A program made the translations under genes and the position numbers. DNA of 64,000 nt from an uncultured Allomuricauda sp. GTDB lineage: Bacteria > Bacteroidota > Bacteroidia > Flavobacteriales > Flavobacteriaceae. The notes beneath the pieces are model-generated. The model saw nothing but the letters and a program-made list of their open reading frames with translations. It did no database searches and was not told where the DNA came from. Location: assembly GCF_947499695.1 (NCBI RefSeq), contig NZ_CANMPQ010000001.1, positions 1,426,001 through 1,490,000 on the forward strand, in the 5' to 3' direction. Below, piece by piece: positions 17,913 through 27,600 of the stretch (the stretch's first letter is position 1; the number at the start of each line of letters is the position of its first letter).

Positions 17913-17952
17913 TCGTTGATCTTAGTATAAATCGATGTTTTATAACAATTAA

Positions 17953-18639
17953 TTATTCCGATAGCGCAGCTATCGATGTAATGTTTACTTTACGAAATTC
18001 CACTTCCGAGCCTTCTGCTTGCAGCGCTATTTGACCGCTGGTCACCGTTGCATTATATCCATGGTTGACAAGGTCCCCGTTTACCCACACTTTTATTTCA
18101 TCTTTTAGACATTCGATAATCATATTGTTCCATTCTTTTAAGGGTTTCTCAGATCCATCAGTAAGGTTAACTATTCTGCGTTTTTTACCTTCCGTAATTC
18201 CCCATTCCGATTTTGGTCCTCTCCGTTCTACCATATTGTCCACTTCAATATCTTCAACAATGACCCAAAAATCACCAGCATCCTCATGTTGCATTTGCAC
18301 TTCTATAGACTTCGGAAACATTTTATACAGTGCTCTTGGAGTTGATGCATGTACCAAAACTCCGCAGTTTCCTGGTTCTCCAGGAAAACGATACTCCACT
18401 TCCAATCTATAATCTTTGTAAATGTCATCCGTGATTAGATGACCTCTTGGGGTACCCAAGCTCACCAACATCCCATCTCTAATGATAAATGGGTTTATGG
18501 TATTTGGAATAGTGTCCATTTCAGGAACATCAACGTGCCAACCACTTAAATCCTTTCCATTAAAAAGACTTGATGATGTTTCCTCTTTGCATGAGAAAAA
18601 CATTATGGAGATAGATAGAACTGCTATAAAATACTTCAT
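17953..18639 (-). CDS. DUF1080 (3-keto-disaccharide hydrolase-type) lipoprotein
   Basis: 228 residues; lipobox MFFSCKEE. The mature part begins with SLFNGKDLSGWHV and continues with a concanavalin-like beta sandwich (YRLEVEYRFPGEPGNCGVLVH, IEVQMQHEDAGDFWV, WNNMIIECLKDEIKVWVNG), which is the DUF1080 / 3-keto-disaccharide hydrolase family. Members cleave glycosidic bonds of sugars already oxidised at C3. Its place next to a Tat-exported Gfo/Idh/MocA dehydrogenase fits the oxidise-then-cleave pathway. Located in the periplasm on a membrane anchor. Which sugar is processed cannot be read from sequence. Confidence 0.88.
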   Translation of the reverse strand: MKYFIAVLSISIMFFSCKEETSSSLFNGKDLSGWHVDVPEMDTIPNTINPFIIRDGMLVSLGTPRGHLITDDIYKDYRLEVEYRFPGEPGNCGVLVHASTPRALYKMFPKSIEVQMQHEDAGDFWVIVEDIEVDNMVERRGPKSEWGITEGKKRRIVNLTDGSEKPLKEWNNMIIECLKDEIKVWVNGDLVNHGYNATVTSGQIALQAEGSEVEFRKVNITSIAALSE

Positions 18640-18697
18640 TTAAATAGATTTTAATTTTCCTTAATCGTGTTTGAATAAGTTCGGGCTTACTCTTCCA

Positions 18698-19795
18698 CTA
18701 CACTTTAAAATAGACCTTCTTTTTATCCAAGAAATAGGTCAGGTACCAAAAAATCAAAAGCACAAAAAGTGAATTGATAACCATGATGCCATGTTCCCCC
18801 ATTCCCAAAGGATGAAGAATTCCGTGCGTAAAGATCTTGCCAAAACCTCTAAACCATTGTATGCCTACGGTTTCCGCCAATAGATATATAAAAATGGAAT
18901 TAGTACCTACTACAGAGAAAAACCGCATCCATTTTTTTGCATTTCCCTTCAAATCAATGTGCCAGTAAAACAGGGCAAGCACTAAAACCGCTATTCCGCC
19001 TGAAAGCAAGGTAAAAGAGGTAGTGGCCAGTCTTTTTATAACGGGTGTAATGTTTAAAACATCCAATGCTATTCCTAAAACTATGGCTATACTTCCCCAA
19101 AGCGCAAATGCTTTTAATTTTTGTGCAGCATTACCTTTAGTTAAAAGAAGTCGGCCGCAAACTACACCCCAAATGGTATGTGCCGCTGTAGGAATAAAAT
19201 TGATGGTTACCCAACCATCACCGTTGATTTTTCCCATAAAAATGCGATCCATAAAAGAGCCAAAACTAGCTCCATTGTTAAAGGGGTCTGCGGGGTTATA
19301 AAGTCTATAAAGGAATTCTGTAAGAACCAAAAGACCTATCGAAATTAGGAGTTGATTTCGGTTCGACAAATTCATAATTGCATAAGCAATTAGTATCGTA
19401 AATGCGAGTTGTACCAGCACGTTCCAAAGCTCCCAAACCAATGCATGACTATACACGCAATGTAGCAATACCCCAAAGGAAAACAGCAGGAAACAACGTT
19501 GAAGAATATGACGTGTCACAGCCTTTTTGGCACCTGTTTTCAAACGCTTTCCTATGGAGAATGGCATAGCCACTCCCACTATAAACATGAAAAAGGGTTG
19601 AATTAAGTCCCAAAAACGAAACCCATGCCAAGGATGATGGTGCAATTGCTCCCCTAAACCAGAAAGAAACGGAATATCCTTGACCAAATCGTAAAAAGAA
19701 TGATGAAAACCGGCAGCCTCTGCAATCAGCAAGAACATGGTCATTCCTCGGAACACATCCAAGGAAAATAAGCGTTTTGAAGGTGTCGGTTCCAT
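18698..19795 (-). CDS. HGSNAT-like / DUF5009 multi-pass acyltransferase-type membrane protein
   Basis: 365 residues with about nine to ten hydrophobic helices. The N-terminus has RLFSLDVFRGMTMFLLI, then HPWHGFRFWDLIQPFFMFIVG and a later FIPTAAHTIWGVVCGRLL segment. These are hallmarks of the family containing human heparan-alpha-glucosaminide N-acetyltransferase and bacterial DUF5009/DUF1624 proteins. If it works like the human enzyme it moves an acetyl (or other acyl) group across the inner membrane to a periplasmic sugar. It is part of the leftward glycan operon, 58 bp after the DUF1080 gene in coordinates and 52 bp from the haloperoxidase-fold gene. The acceptor is not known. Confidence 0.85.
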   Translation of the reverse strand: MEPTPSKRLFSLDVFRGMTMFLLIAEAAGFHHSFYDLVKDIPFLSGLGEQLHHHPWHGFRFWDLIQPFFMFIVGVAMPFSIGKRLKTGAKKAVTRHILQRCFLLFSFGVLLHCVYSHALVWELWNVLVQLAFTILIAYAIMNLSNRNQLLISIGLLVLTEFLYRLYNPADPFNNGASFGSFMDRIFMGKINGDGWVTINFIPTAAHTIWGVVCGRLLLTKGNAAQKLKAFALWGSIAIVLGIALDVLNITPVIKRLATTSFTLLSGGIAVLVLALFYWHIDLKGNAKKWMRFFSVVGTNSIFIYLLAETVGIQWFRGFGKIFTHGILHPLGMGEHGIMVINSLFVLLIFWYLTYFLDKKKVYFKV

Positions 19796-19847
19796 AATTG
19801 AAGGTTTAATTGGTTGGGTATTTTATTGGTTGTAATATGACTACATA

Positions 19848-21173
19848 TCAGTTCAAATCTATTTTTTCATTTACATATGCGCCTACGGCTTTGCCTTGTT
19901 GAACTCCTAGTTCTATAGCCGGACGATAATGGATTCCTCCATAAAGTCTACTGATGGCCGCTTCTTCGGATGCTTCAAAGAATGAATTGAATTTTCTTGG
20001 TGGCAATCCATAGGGTACCTCTGTTGAGTCGATAAAAGCATAATTATCGCCTATCAACTTGGTCAAAACCGTTGCAGCAGCGGACGAAGCTACACTGTGC
20101 CCAGAGGTATGCTCAGGAAAAGCAGGGGTCTGTAAAATAGGCTTCCAGTCCGAATCCACATGTTCATTGATAAAGGTTTCGGGGCGGGTTAGACTGCTCT
20201 TATATTTTTGGTCCCAACAACTAATAAAGGCATCTGCTATGGCAATACTTGTCTGTGCGAGTATCGCCGATGCATTTACTGGGTTTTCTTTTTTCTCCTC
20301 CAATACCTGAGCAGCAATGTGTACCCAGTGTCCACCTGGCGAAATTTGCTGTTGAAAATACATCACATGACCCTTGGTGGTTGAAATATTTGGGTTACAA
20401 TCCCAAAACTTTGCAATTTCCAATTGGGTTTCATCAACGTTCTTTACCGTTTGGTATACTTCCTGAGCTTCTTTGTAAAATTGGGAGGTATTGGAAACAT
20501 CAAAACTGGTAGGTAAGCCTGGGTCAAACTGACCTGCGGAATCCAACACAAAGGGTTTAATAGTATTCCAATGAGGCTCGATAGCTTCCATATAATCAGG
20601 AGGGGTAGGCTTCCATCGGCCAGGATCTTTGTTTACACTATAACGGGGTAGCGCCGTACGACGTAAATAACCATCAGTACTTGCTCGTTCAATGATATCC
20701 GACGAAATAGCATCTCCTAAAGCGATGGAATTTTCATAAATCTCTTTGTCAATTCCTATTTCTTGGACATCCTTCAAAAGGTCTTTACGCAAATTGTCCA
20801 CTCTTTCTATATCAAAAACCAAGACTTTAGCCACATTAAGAAATGCAACCATAGAGGTTAGCGGATAGTAATATTCTTTATTGGGCTCGGGTCTAGCGGT
20901 AAGGTCCAAATCGTTTAATTGCACTCCAAGCGAGATTTTTGTGGAATCCATAAATCGAATGCCTTCGTACGCTGCAATGTTCGAATAGGCATAAATTCTA
21001 CTTGCCACTGGGGGTGTGAAAATATCCGCTACAATAACATCTGTAAGCTTTCGATTATATATGGTGACACTATTCTCAAAATAGGCATCCAATTCTTCCG
21101 GTTTATGTGTTTCACCACAAGAAACTATTACCATCGTAGTTACTAAACCCAGCATAACCCATGATTTAATCAT
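19848..21173 (-). CDS. Vanadium-dependent haloperoxidase / PAP2-fold lipoprotein
   Basis: 441 residues from the ATG at 21171-21173; ATGs at 21179 and 21218 are also in frame. The lipobox is TTMVIVSCGE. All three oxyanion-binding motifs of the vanadate haloperoxidase / PAP2 phosphatase superfamily are present: K-x6-RP (KYKSSLTRP), P-x3-SGH (PEHTSGH) and SR-x5-H (SRLYGGIH). They bind vanadate in haloperoxidases or phosphate in acid phosphatases, so the activity is either halide oxidation or phosphate-ester hydrolysis. The lipobox predicts a periplasmic or outer-membrane anchor. The stop codon of the preceding CRTAC1-like gene lies at 21166-21168, so the genes overlap and are probably translationally coupled. 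Coupling to a FG-GAP/ASPIC protein suggests a shared job. Confidence 0.88.
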   Translation of the reverse strand: MIKSWVMLGLVTTMVIVSCGETHKPEELDAYFENSVTIYNRKLTDVIVADIFTPPVASRIYAYSNIAAYEGIRFMDSTKISLGVQLNDLDLTARPEPNKEYYYPLTSMVAFLNVAKVLVFDIERVDNLRKDLLKDVQEIGIDKEIYENSIALGDAISSDIIERASTDGYLRRTALPRYSVNKDPGRWKPTPPDYMEAIEPHWNTIKPFVLDSAGQFDPGLPTSFDVSNTSQFYKEAQEVYQTVKNVDETQLEIAKFWDCNPNISTTKGHVMYFQQQISPGGHWVHIAAQVLEEKKENPVNASAILAQTSIAIADAFISCWDQKYKSSLTRPETFINEHVDSDWKPILQTPAFPEHTSGHSVASSAAATVLTKLIGDNYAFIDSTEVPYGLPPRKFNSFFEASEEAAISRLYGGIHYRPAIELGVQQGKAVGAYVNEKIDLN

Positions 21174-24100
21174 TTTCATAAACTGTTTTTGTGTTCCCCT
21201 TAAAGTTAGTGATGTCAATTTGCTTTATTTTACCATGTATTGCAATTCTTCTAGACTGTTGCGACAGATATCCTGATCCATATTGAAACTCTCTTTTCTG
21301 TTTTTCTCCATTGGTAAAAGTGACAATGGCAAACATGCTCTCATCGGCCACATCATGGAATTCCAATTTTTTATCCTTGAATTGAGATTCAAATACTTTT
21401 AGTGGCCCGCTGTTATTTCCAATGATGATAAGCGATTTGCCCTCCTTGTTTTTAAGTTGGGCAAGACCGCTGGTATCATACTTATTTACAAGTCCACTTT
21501 CTGCTATTTGGATATAATCAAACGTTCCGTCTCCTCTTCCTTTTAAGACAGTGCCCAATTGTGCATCGTATCGTCCATTGGAGACTTCTGTCACATATGA
21601 ATTTCCGGTCAATAAAAGATCTAAATTTCCATCTTGGTCGAAATCTTCAACAATTATCCCTTCTGTCGGAGCTACTTGGGCACTTAAAGGAAGTGTGGTC
21701 AATTGGAATTTTCCTTGACCAAGGTTTTCCACATAGGAACTTTCAAATACATGACTTTTTACTACATAGGCATCCTCCAATTCTTCCGGCAAGAAAGATT
21801 CTTCAAAGGTTTTCTCGGCATAGGACTGATACGTTTTAAAGCGCCCTCTCATAGCATTAACCTGTTCTATTAGTTTATCCCGAGTATGGGAAATGTAATT
21901 TTCACCATCATTGTAATAACACATAATTGGATCTACTCTGCCGTCCTTGTCGTAATCCTTAGCATAAATACATAGCGGCTCATCTTTGGAAGCTTTGTAT
22001 TTGGTATTCAAGCCCAAATTTCCAACTATGTAATCCATATCTCCGTCGTTGTCAAAATCACCACTTGAGATACTGTTCCACCAACCCTCCGATTTTTCAA
22101 GTCCGGTGGGGCTTTCCACAAGCTTTAATGTCCCTCTATCGTTATGGAATATAGTTATAGGCATAAATTCGCCAACTACAATCAAATCCGACCATCCATC
22201 ATTATCATAATCTGACCATATAGCGGAAGTCACCATGGTCAATTTTTCCCAATTTTCGATGTTTTTTCCTATTTCCCTAAATTTAGGTTCACCTTCAGTA
22301 GATATATTCTCATATAACTGACTGGTCGTCGGCATGGGGTAATTACCAGGGTCGACCCTGCCTCCCACAAATAAGTCCAAATCCCCATCGTTATCATAAT
22401 CAGAAGCTGTAACGCATGAACCACTGATATCATTAACTGGTAGTGCATTGGTGAGTGAAAAATTTCCTTTTCCATCATTTGCATACAGTCTATCTTGATA
22501 GACATCCTCTTTGTATGAAGTGGGAATACCGCCACTTACCACATATAAATCTTGATCCCCATCTCCATCGGCATCAAAGAACAGCATACCCATATCTTCT
22601 CTTAAACTTTCCTCATATCCCACAAAACTGTTTTTAAAACCGTCTTCTTGTTGCAGGTAGATTTGTCCTGTTGAACCTGCCGCACCACCTACATAAAAAT
22701 CTTCCATTCCGTTGGAGTCAACATCACCAATGGCTATACCAGGTCCACCTCGAGAATGCATATGTGGTAGAATCGGTTGAATGCGAAAGTCAACTATAGG
22801 GTCTTCTTTTTGAATGTAATCGATACCCAGGGAATCAGTGATCTCTGCAAACCATTTTTTTGTTTCAACAGGTGAAATCTGGTTTTGAACTTCGGCCTTT
22901 TTCGATTCGGATTGTCTTATTATTAGCTTTTGGTTTGATTTTACATTCGCTATTTTTTGATAAGAATCATCCGGCCACCATATCTCTACCGTTGCGACAA
23001 TTGTATCAGTGCCAAGCCCAAAATGAATGGTAGGGTCAACACTAGACTCATACCCCCTACTTAAATAATGTTGATAATGTTGGGTGGTGTTTCTAGAATT
23101 TATCTTAATCCGCGAACCGATTCCTTCGAGATTTCCTTTATCTCCTTTTAATTTCAGTTGTAGAAAATTACTCCCTTTTGTTTCATTGGTATTTTCATAA
23201 ACAAAAGCATTTTGGTTTACGTTGTTGATAACCAAATCCAAATCGCCATCATTATCTAAGTCAGCAAAGGCAGCACCATTGGAACAACTCTTATCGCTTA
23301 TGCCCCATCCTTCGGACATATTTTCGAAAGTAGTGTTGCCGTTATTTTTAAAGGCGTAATTGACCAGTTCAGCTCTTGGCAAATTATGAATGGAATTTAA
23401 TTTCTCCTTAATTTTTGTTTCCCTATCACCCATAGGACTATTGCTCCTATTTTGATAATGAATGTAATCCAAGTTCCCTAAATCTCTTAAAAATCCATTG
23501 GTAACATATAGGTCTCTTAATCCATCATTGTCATAATCGGCCAAGAGTGCGCTCCAGCTCCAGTCCGTACTACTTACTCCTGCCAAATAACCAATTTCAC
23601 TAAAGCTTCCTTCACCTTGATTCAGTTGAAGTGTATTTCTGGTGTATTGTGGAGAATAGCCGGCATCCAACATAAAATTAAACCGATCATAGCCCGTAGA
23701 GGAAATAATCAATTTTTGTCGAAAATTATCTTCAGGGTGCATATCCAAAACCATAATATCCGGGCTTCCATTATTATCAATGTCTGCTATATCGTTCCCC
23801 ATACCTGCATAGGAAGTATGTTTTAGATAGGTGTCCAATTCGTCTTTAAATGTTCCATCCTTTTGGTTGATATATAAAATATCATTCCCCACAAAATCAT
23901 TGGAAATGTATATATCAGGCCACGAATCATTATTAATATCCGATATGCCCACACCCAAACCGTAGCCTTCTACAAGAATACCCGATGTTAAGGAAACATC
24001 TGTGAACTTCCCATTACCCTCATTTCTATACAGGCGGTCATTGCTTACGGATGAGCCATCTAATTTTCGAGGGTTGCTTACGTTTACATTGTATTCATAT

Positions 24101-24678
24101 GCAGCGGGATTGACCAAAAGGTACATATCTAGGTTATTATCCTTATCATAGTCAAAAAAGGCCGCATGCATGGATTGTCGTGTATCATCCAAACCATATT
24201 CTGCAGCTCGCTCGGTAAATGTATTGTTCCCGTTGTTGATATAAAGCATGTTTGCCCGTTCTTCAAGTTTGGCACTGCCAGAAACACATACATAGATATC
24301 CAAAAAACCATCTTGATTGATATCAACCATTGCAGCTCCAGTACCCCAACGATTGTTTATCAGGCCAGATTTTTCCGTGATATCCTCAAATTTCATGTTT
24401 CCTTTATTGAGATAAAGTCTACCGGAAACCATATTACCGCTAAAATAGACGTCTACCAGTCCGTCATTGTTGATATCACCAACGGCGGTACCTGCACCGG
24501 TATAAATATTCATGAAATTGAATACATTGATACTGTCATTTTCAACAATCTTATTGTTGAAGTCAATACCCGATTCTGATGGGCTTAGTAATTGAAACCT
24601 AGGATAGTTGCCCCTGTCGCAAGAAATGGTGACCAAAAGCACGCTGCAAACCAAAACAAGTATGGACGTCTTTTTCAT
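21166..24678 (-). CDS. CRTAC1-like lipoprotein with FG-GAP/VCBS repeats and ASPIC/UnbV domain (copy B)
   Basis: 1170 residues; lipobox VTISCDRG. Two blocks of FG-GAP/VCBS repeats with calcium-binding loops (for example DINNDGLVD, DINQDGFLD, DYDNDGDLD, DFDNDGDMD) flank a central ASPIC/UnbV domain (~510-590: IGSRIKIN, HYLSRGYESSVDPTIHFGLG, VEIWWPDDS). FG-GAP repeats fold into calcium-stabilised beta-propellers that bind partners or glycans. Related cartilage-acidic-protein-type proteins in Bacteroidetes have no settled role. It is a clear tandem paralogue of the next gene (copy A, 1173 residues), with which it overlaps by 4 bp (ATGA type). The downstream haloperoxidase-fold gene also overlaps its end. 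The three are almost certainly made in fixed ratio from one transcript behind SusC/SusD. Confidence 0.92.
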   Translation of the reverse strand: MKKTSILVLVCSVLLVTISCDRGNYPRFQLLSPSESGIDFNNKIVENDSINVFNFMNIYTGAGTAVGDINNDGLVDVYFSGNMVSGRLYLNKGNMKFEDITEKSGLINNRWGTGAAMVDINQDGFLDIYVCVSGSAKLEERANMLYINNGNNTFTERAAEYGLDDTRQSMHAAFFDYDKDNNLDMYLLVNPAAYEYNVNVSNPRKLDGSSVSNDRLYRNEGNGKFTDVSLTSGILVEGYGLGVGISDINNDSWPDIYISNDFVGNDILYINQKDGTFKDELDTYLKHTSYAGMGNDIADIDNNGSPDIMVLDMHPEDNFRQKLIISSTGYDRFNFMLDAGYSPQYTRNTLQLNQGEGSFSEIGYLAGVSSTDWSWSALLADYDNDGLRDLYVTNGFLRDLGNLDYIHYQNRSNSPMGDRETKIKEKLNSIHNLPRAELVNYAFKNNGNTTFENMSEGWGISDKSCSNGAAFADLDNDGDLDLVINNVNQNAFVYENTNETKGSNFLQLKLKGDKGNLEGIGSRIKINSRNTTQHYQHYLSRGYESSVDPTIHFGLGTDTIVATVEIWWPDDSYQKIANVKSNQKLIIRQSESKKAEVQNQISPVETKKWFAEITDSLGIDYIQKEDPIVDFRIQPILPHMHSRGGPGIAIGDVDSNGMEDFYVGGAAGSTGQIYLQQEDGFKNSFVGYEESLREDMGMLFFDADGDGDQDLYVVSGGIPTSYKEDVYQDRLYANDGKGNFSLTNALPVNDISGSCVTASDYDNDGDLDLFVGGRVDPGNYPMPTTSQLYENISTEGEPKFREIGKNIENWEKLTMVTSAIWSDYDNDGWSDLIVVGEFMPITIFHNDRGTLKLVESPTGLEKSEGWWNSISSGDFDNDGDMDYIVGNLGLNTKYKASKDEPLCIYAKDYDKDGRVDPIMCYYNDGENYISHTRDKLIEQVNAMRGRFKTYQSYAEKTFEESFLPEELEDAYVVKSHVFESSYVENLGQGKFQLTTLPLSAQVAPTEGIIVEDFDQDGNLDLLLTGNSYVTEVSNGRYDAQLGTVLKGRGDGTFDYIQIAESGLVNKYDTSGLAQLKNKEGKSLIIIGNNSGPLKVFESQFKDKKLEFHDVADESMFAIVTFTNGEKQKREFQYGSGYLSQQSRRIAIHGKIKQIDITNFKGNTKTVYEND

Positions 24679-27600
24679 TTTCTTACATCAGTTTTTATTT
24701 CCTCTCCTTTGAAATTCTTTACCATAATGTATTTGGCTTTTTTAGGGATGATTTGCCTACGACTCCCTTGCGATAAATACCCAGAACCATAATACAATTC
24801 CCTCTTTTGTACAGAACCATCTTCAAAGTGGATTGTTATGGAAGCATCTTGGGGACTTGGATTGTACACAAACGCATTTTCCAGATTTCTGGAATGAATT
24901 TTTAATTCCCCATTATTGATTCCAGAAAGTATTAATTCAGAATCGTCTGTAAATAAATTTACCTGACTTTTTGCGTCTCCCTTTACAAAGAATCCACTTT
25001 CATCTACTTTCAATGCTTCAAAGTCTCCTTTACCATCTCCAGTCATAAGCCATCCAATAGATGCATCATAACGACCGTTAAATACTTCTCCACTATAAAA
25101 ATTCCCTACGGCCAACACATCTAGGTGACTATCATGGTTATAATCGCCAATACTTATACCATACAAAGGAGCCGTTTGCATAGAAATAGGTAAGGGTTTT
25201 AACGCAAACCTTCCACTTCCTAAGTTTTCAAGATAGCTACTGGCAAAGGTTTCACTTTTAACGATATGGGCATCTGCAAGTTCTCCCTCCGTAAATGATT
25301 CTTCAAAAGTGGCTTCTGCGTATTCAGAATAGGTTCTAAACCTCACCCGCATGGCATTGATTTGGTCAATAAGATCGTTTCTAGAATGTGCTATGTAATT
25401 TTTTCCATCTATGTAATGGCACATTACTGGGTCTATTTGACCATTCTTATCATAATCTTTGGCATAAATGCAAAGTGGTTCGGTTACGCTCGCTTTATAG
25501 CGACTGTTCAGGCCAAAATTTCCAAGGATGTAATCACTATCCCCATCGTTATCAAAATCACCAGATGCTATACTGTTCCACCAACCATTGGTTCCCTTTA
25601 GCGCAATCTGTTCCGTAATTTCTTGAAGATTACCTTCACTATTTTTAAAAAATCGTATGGGCATGAACTCACCAACAACGATCAAATCAATCCAAGAATC
25701 GTTATCAAAATCGGTCCATAGCGCAGCGGTGACCATTCCTAGCTCCCCTGAATTATTTAAAAAACTGTGGTCATCATTAAACTTGATATTCCCAATGGAA
25801 CTTTCATTTTTAAGTAAGGAGCTTTTTGGGGACATGGGATATTCTCCTGGTTGCACTCTACCCCCCACAAAAAGATCTATATCCCCATCTTTGTCATAAT
25901 CTACTCCAGCTACCACAGACCCACTTACCAGGGATTCGGATAAAGCATCTACTAATGTATATGTTCCTGTACCGTCATTTTCATAAATACGGTCCTGATA
26001 TGCTATACTTCCTTTTGCTGCGGATGACCCACCGCTTACCACGTACAAATCTTGATCACCATCTGAATCCGCATCAAAAAACAAAGCGCCCATATCCTCG
26101 GAATCTGAATCTTGAAAAACAATTTCTGAAAAGGAGCTTCTATCTTTACTTTGTATTTTTAATGTTCCAGGCTGCCCCATTGCCCCAGCGATATAGACAT
26201 CTTCAAGTCCGTCTCCGTTAGCATCACCTACAGCCATTCCGGGACCATTTTTGGAAAGCATATGAGGTAGGAGCGGTTGTATCTTATAATCCACGAAGTC
26301 ATTCTCCTTGTGGGTAAATTCCAATCCGATACTATCGCTTTTTTTAAATAGCCCAACCGTTTTCTTTACATTATTCTTTTTAAAGGTCTGCGCATTATTT
26401 TGATGCAGAACCAATTCTTGATTGACAGGAATATTCTTTAATACTTCCTGCATTTTATTTGGCCAAGTAACTATAGCGCTATCAATTTTCTTAATATCCC
26501 CTAGGCCAAAGTGAAGACTTGACTCTACAGATGAAAGATATCCTCTGTAGGGCGTAAAATATTGTTTTTGAAGTTGCCCTTGATAGTGAATCTCAACTTG
26601 GCTTCCTATTCCTTCCAAATTCGGGGCAACACCTTTAAATCGGAATTTCAAATAGGACTGTGTGCTATCTACTTCGGTATTATTTCTTAAGATGCTTGCT
26701 GGGTCATCTATATTATTGATTACTAGGTCAAAATCCCCATCATTATCAAAATCTGCGTAAGCCGCACCATTTGAAAAAGTGGGTTTTGTAATTCCAGCTT
26801 CCTTTGATATGTCTTTAAATTGCAGTTCCCCCTCATTCTTGAACAAATAATTTGACCGTTTTATTCCCGGTAGTTTGTTCAGAGCTTCTAGACGTTTCTC
26901 TCTATTGGCTTGTTCAGAACCCATGGACAAAATGGTATTGCCATACACCATAAAATCTAAATTGGTAATATCTTGGCGATATCCATTGGTAACAAATAGG
27001 TCTTTTTTCCCATCATGGTCATAGTCAGAAAGCAAAGCACTCCAGCTCCATTCGGTAGCCGATATTCCTGCAATTTGACCAACTTCGCTGAATGAGCCAT
27101 TTCCATTATTTATTTGCAAGGTATTTCTAATATATTGGGGTTGGTATCCGTTGGAAAGGGCATTATGGTGTTCATCATAGTTATTGCCCATCATGGTCAA
27201 CTTCCATCTTTTGTTATCCGGAGGCAGCATATCTAAAACTACCACATCCATTAAACCATCATTATTGATATCTGCGATATCATTGCCCATTCCATTGAAA
27301 GTAAGATGGCCCATGTATTCGGAAATCTCATTTTTAAAGGTTCCATCCTTTTGATTGATATAGAGAAAGTCATCGGTTAAAAAATCATTGGACACATAAA
27401 TATCCACCCATCCATCTTCATTGAAATCATATACCTCTACCCCCAGACCAAACCCTTCCATAAGTATTTTGGCTTCCTTGGATACATCCGTAAAAGTGGC
27501 GTCTCCATTATTCCTAAACAGTTTATCTACTGAAGGGGCCTTACCGGACCAGTCTTTGGGGCGAGATGTGTTTCTGTTGTAATCGACCAAAGCGTTGCTA

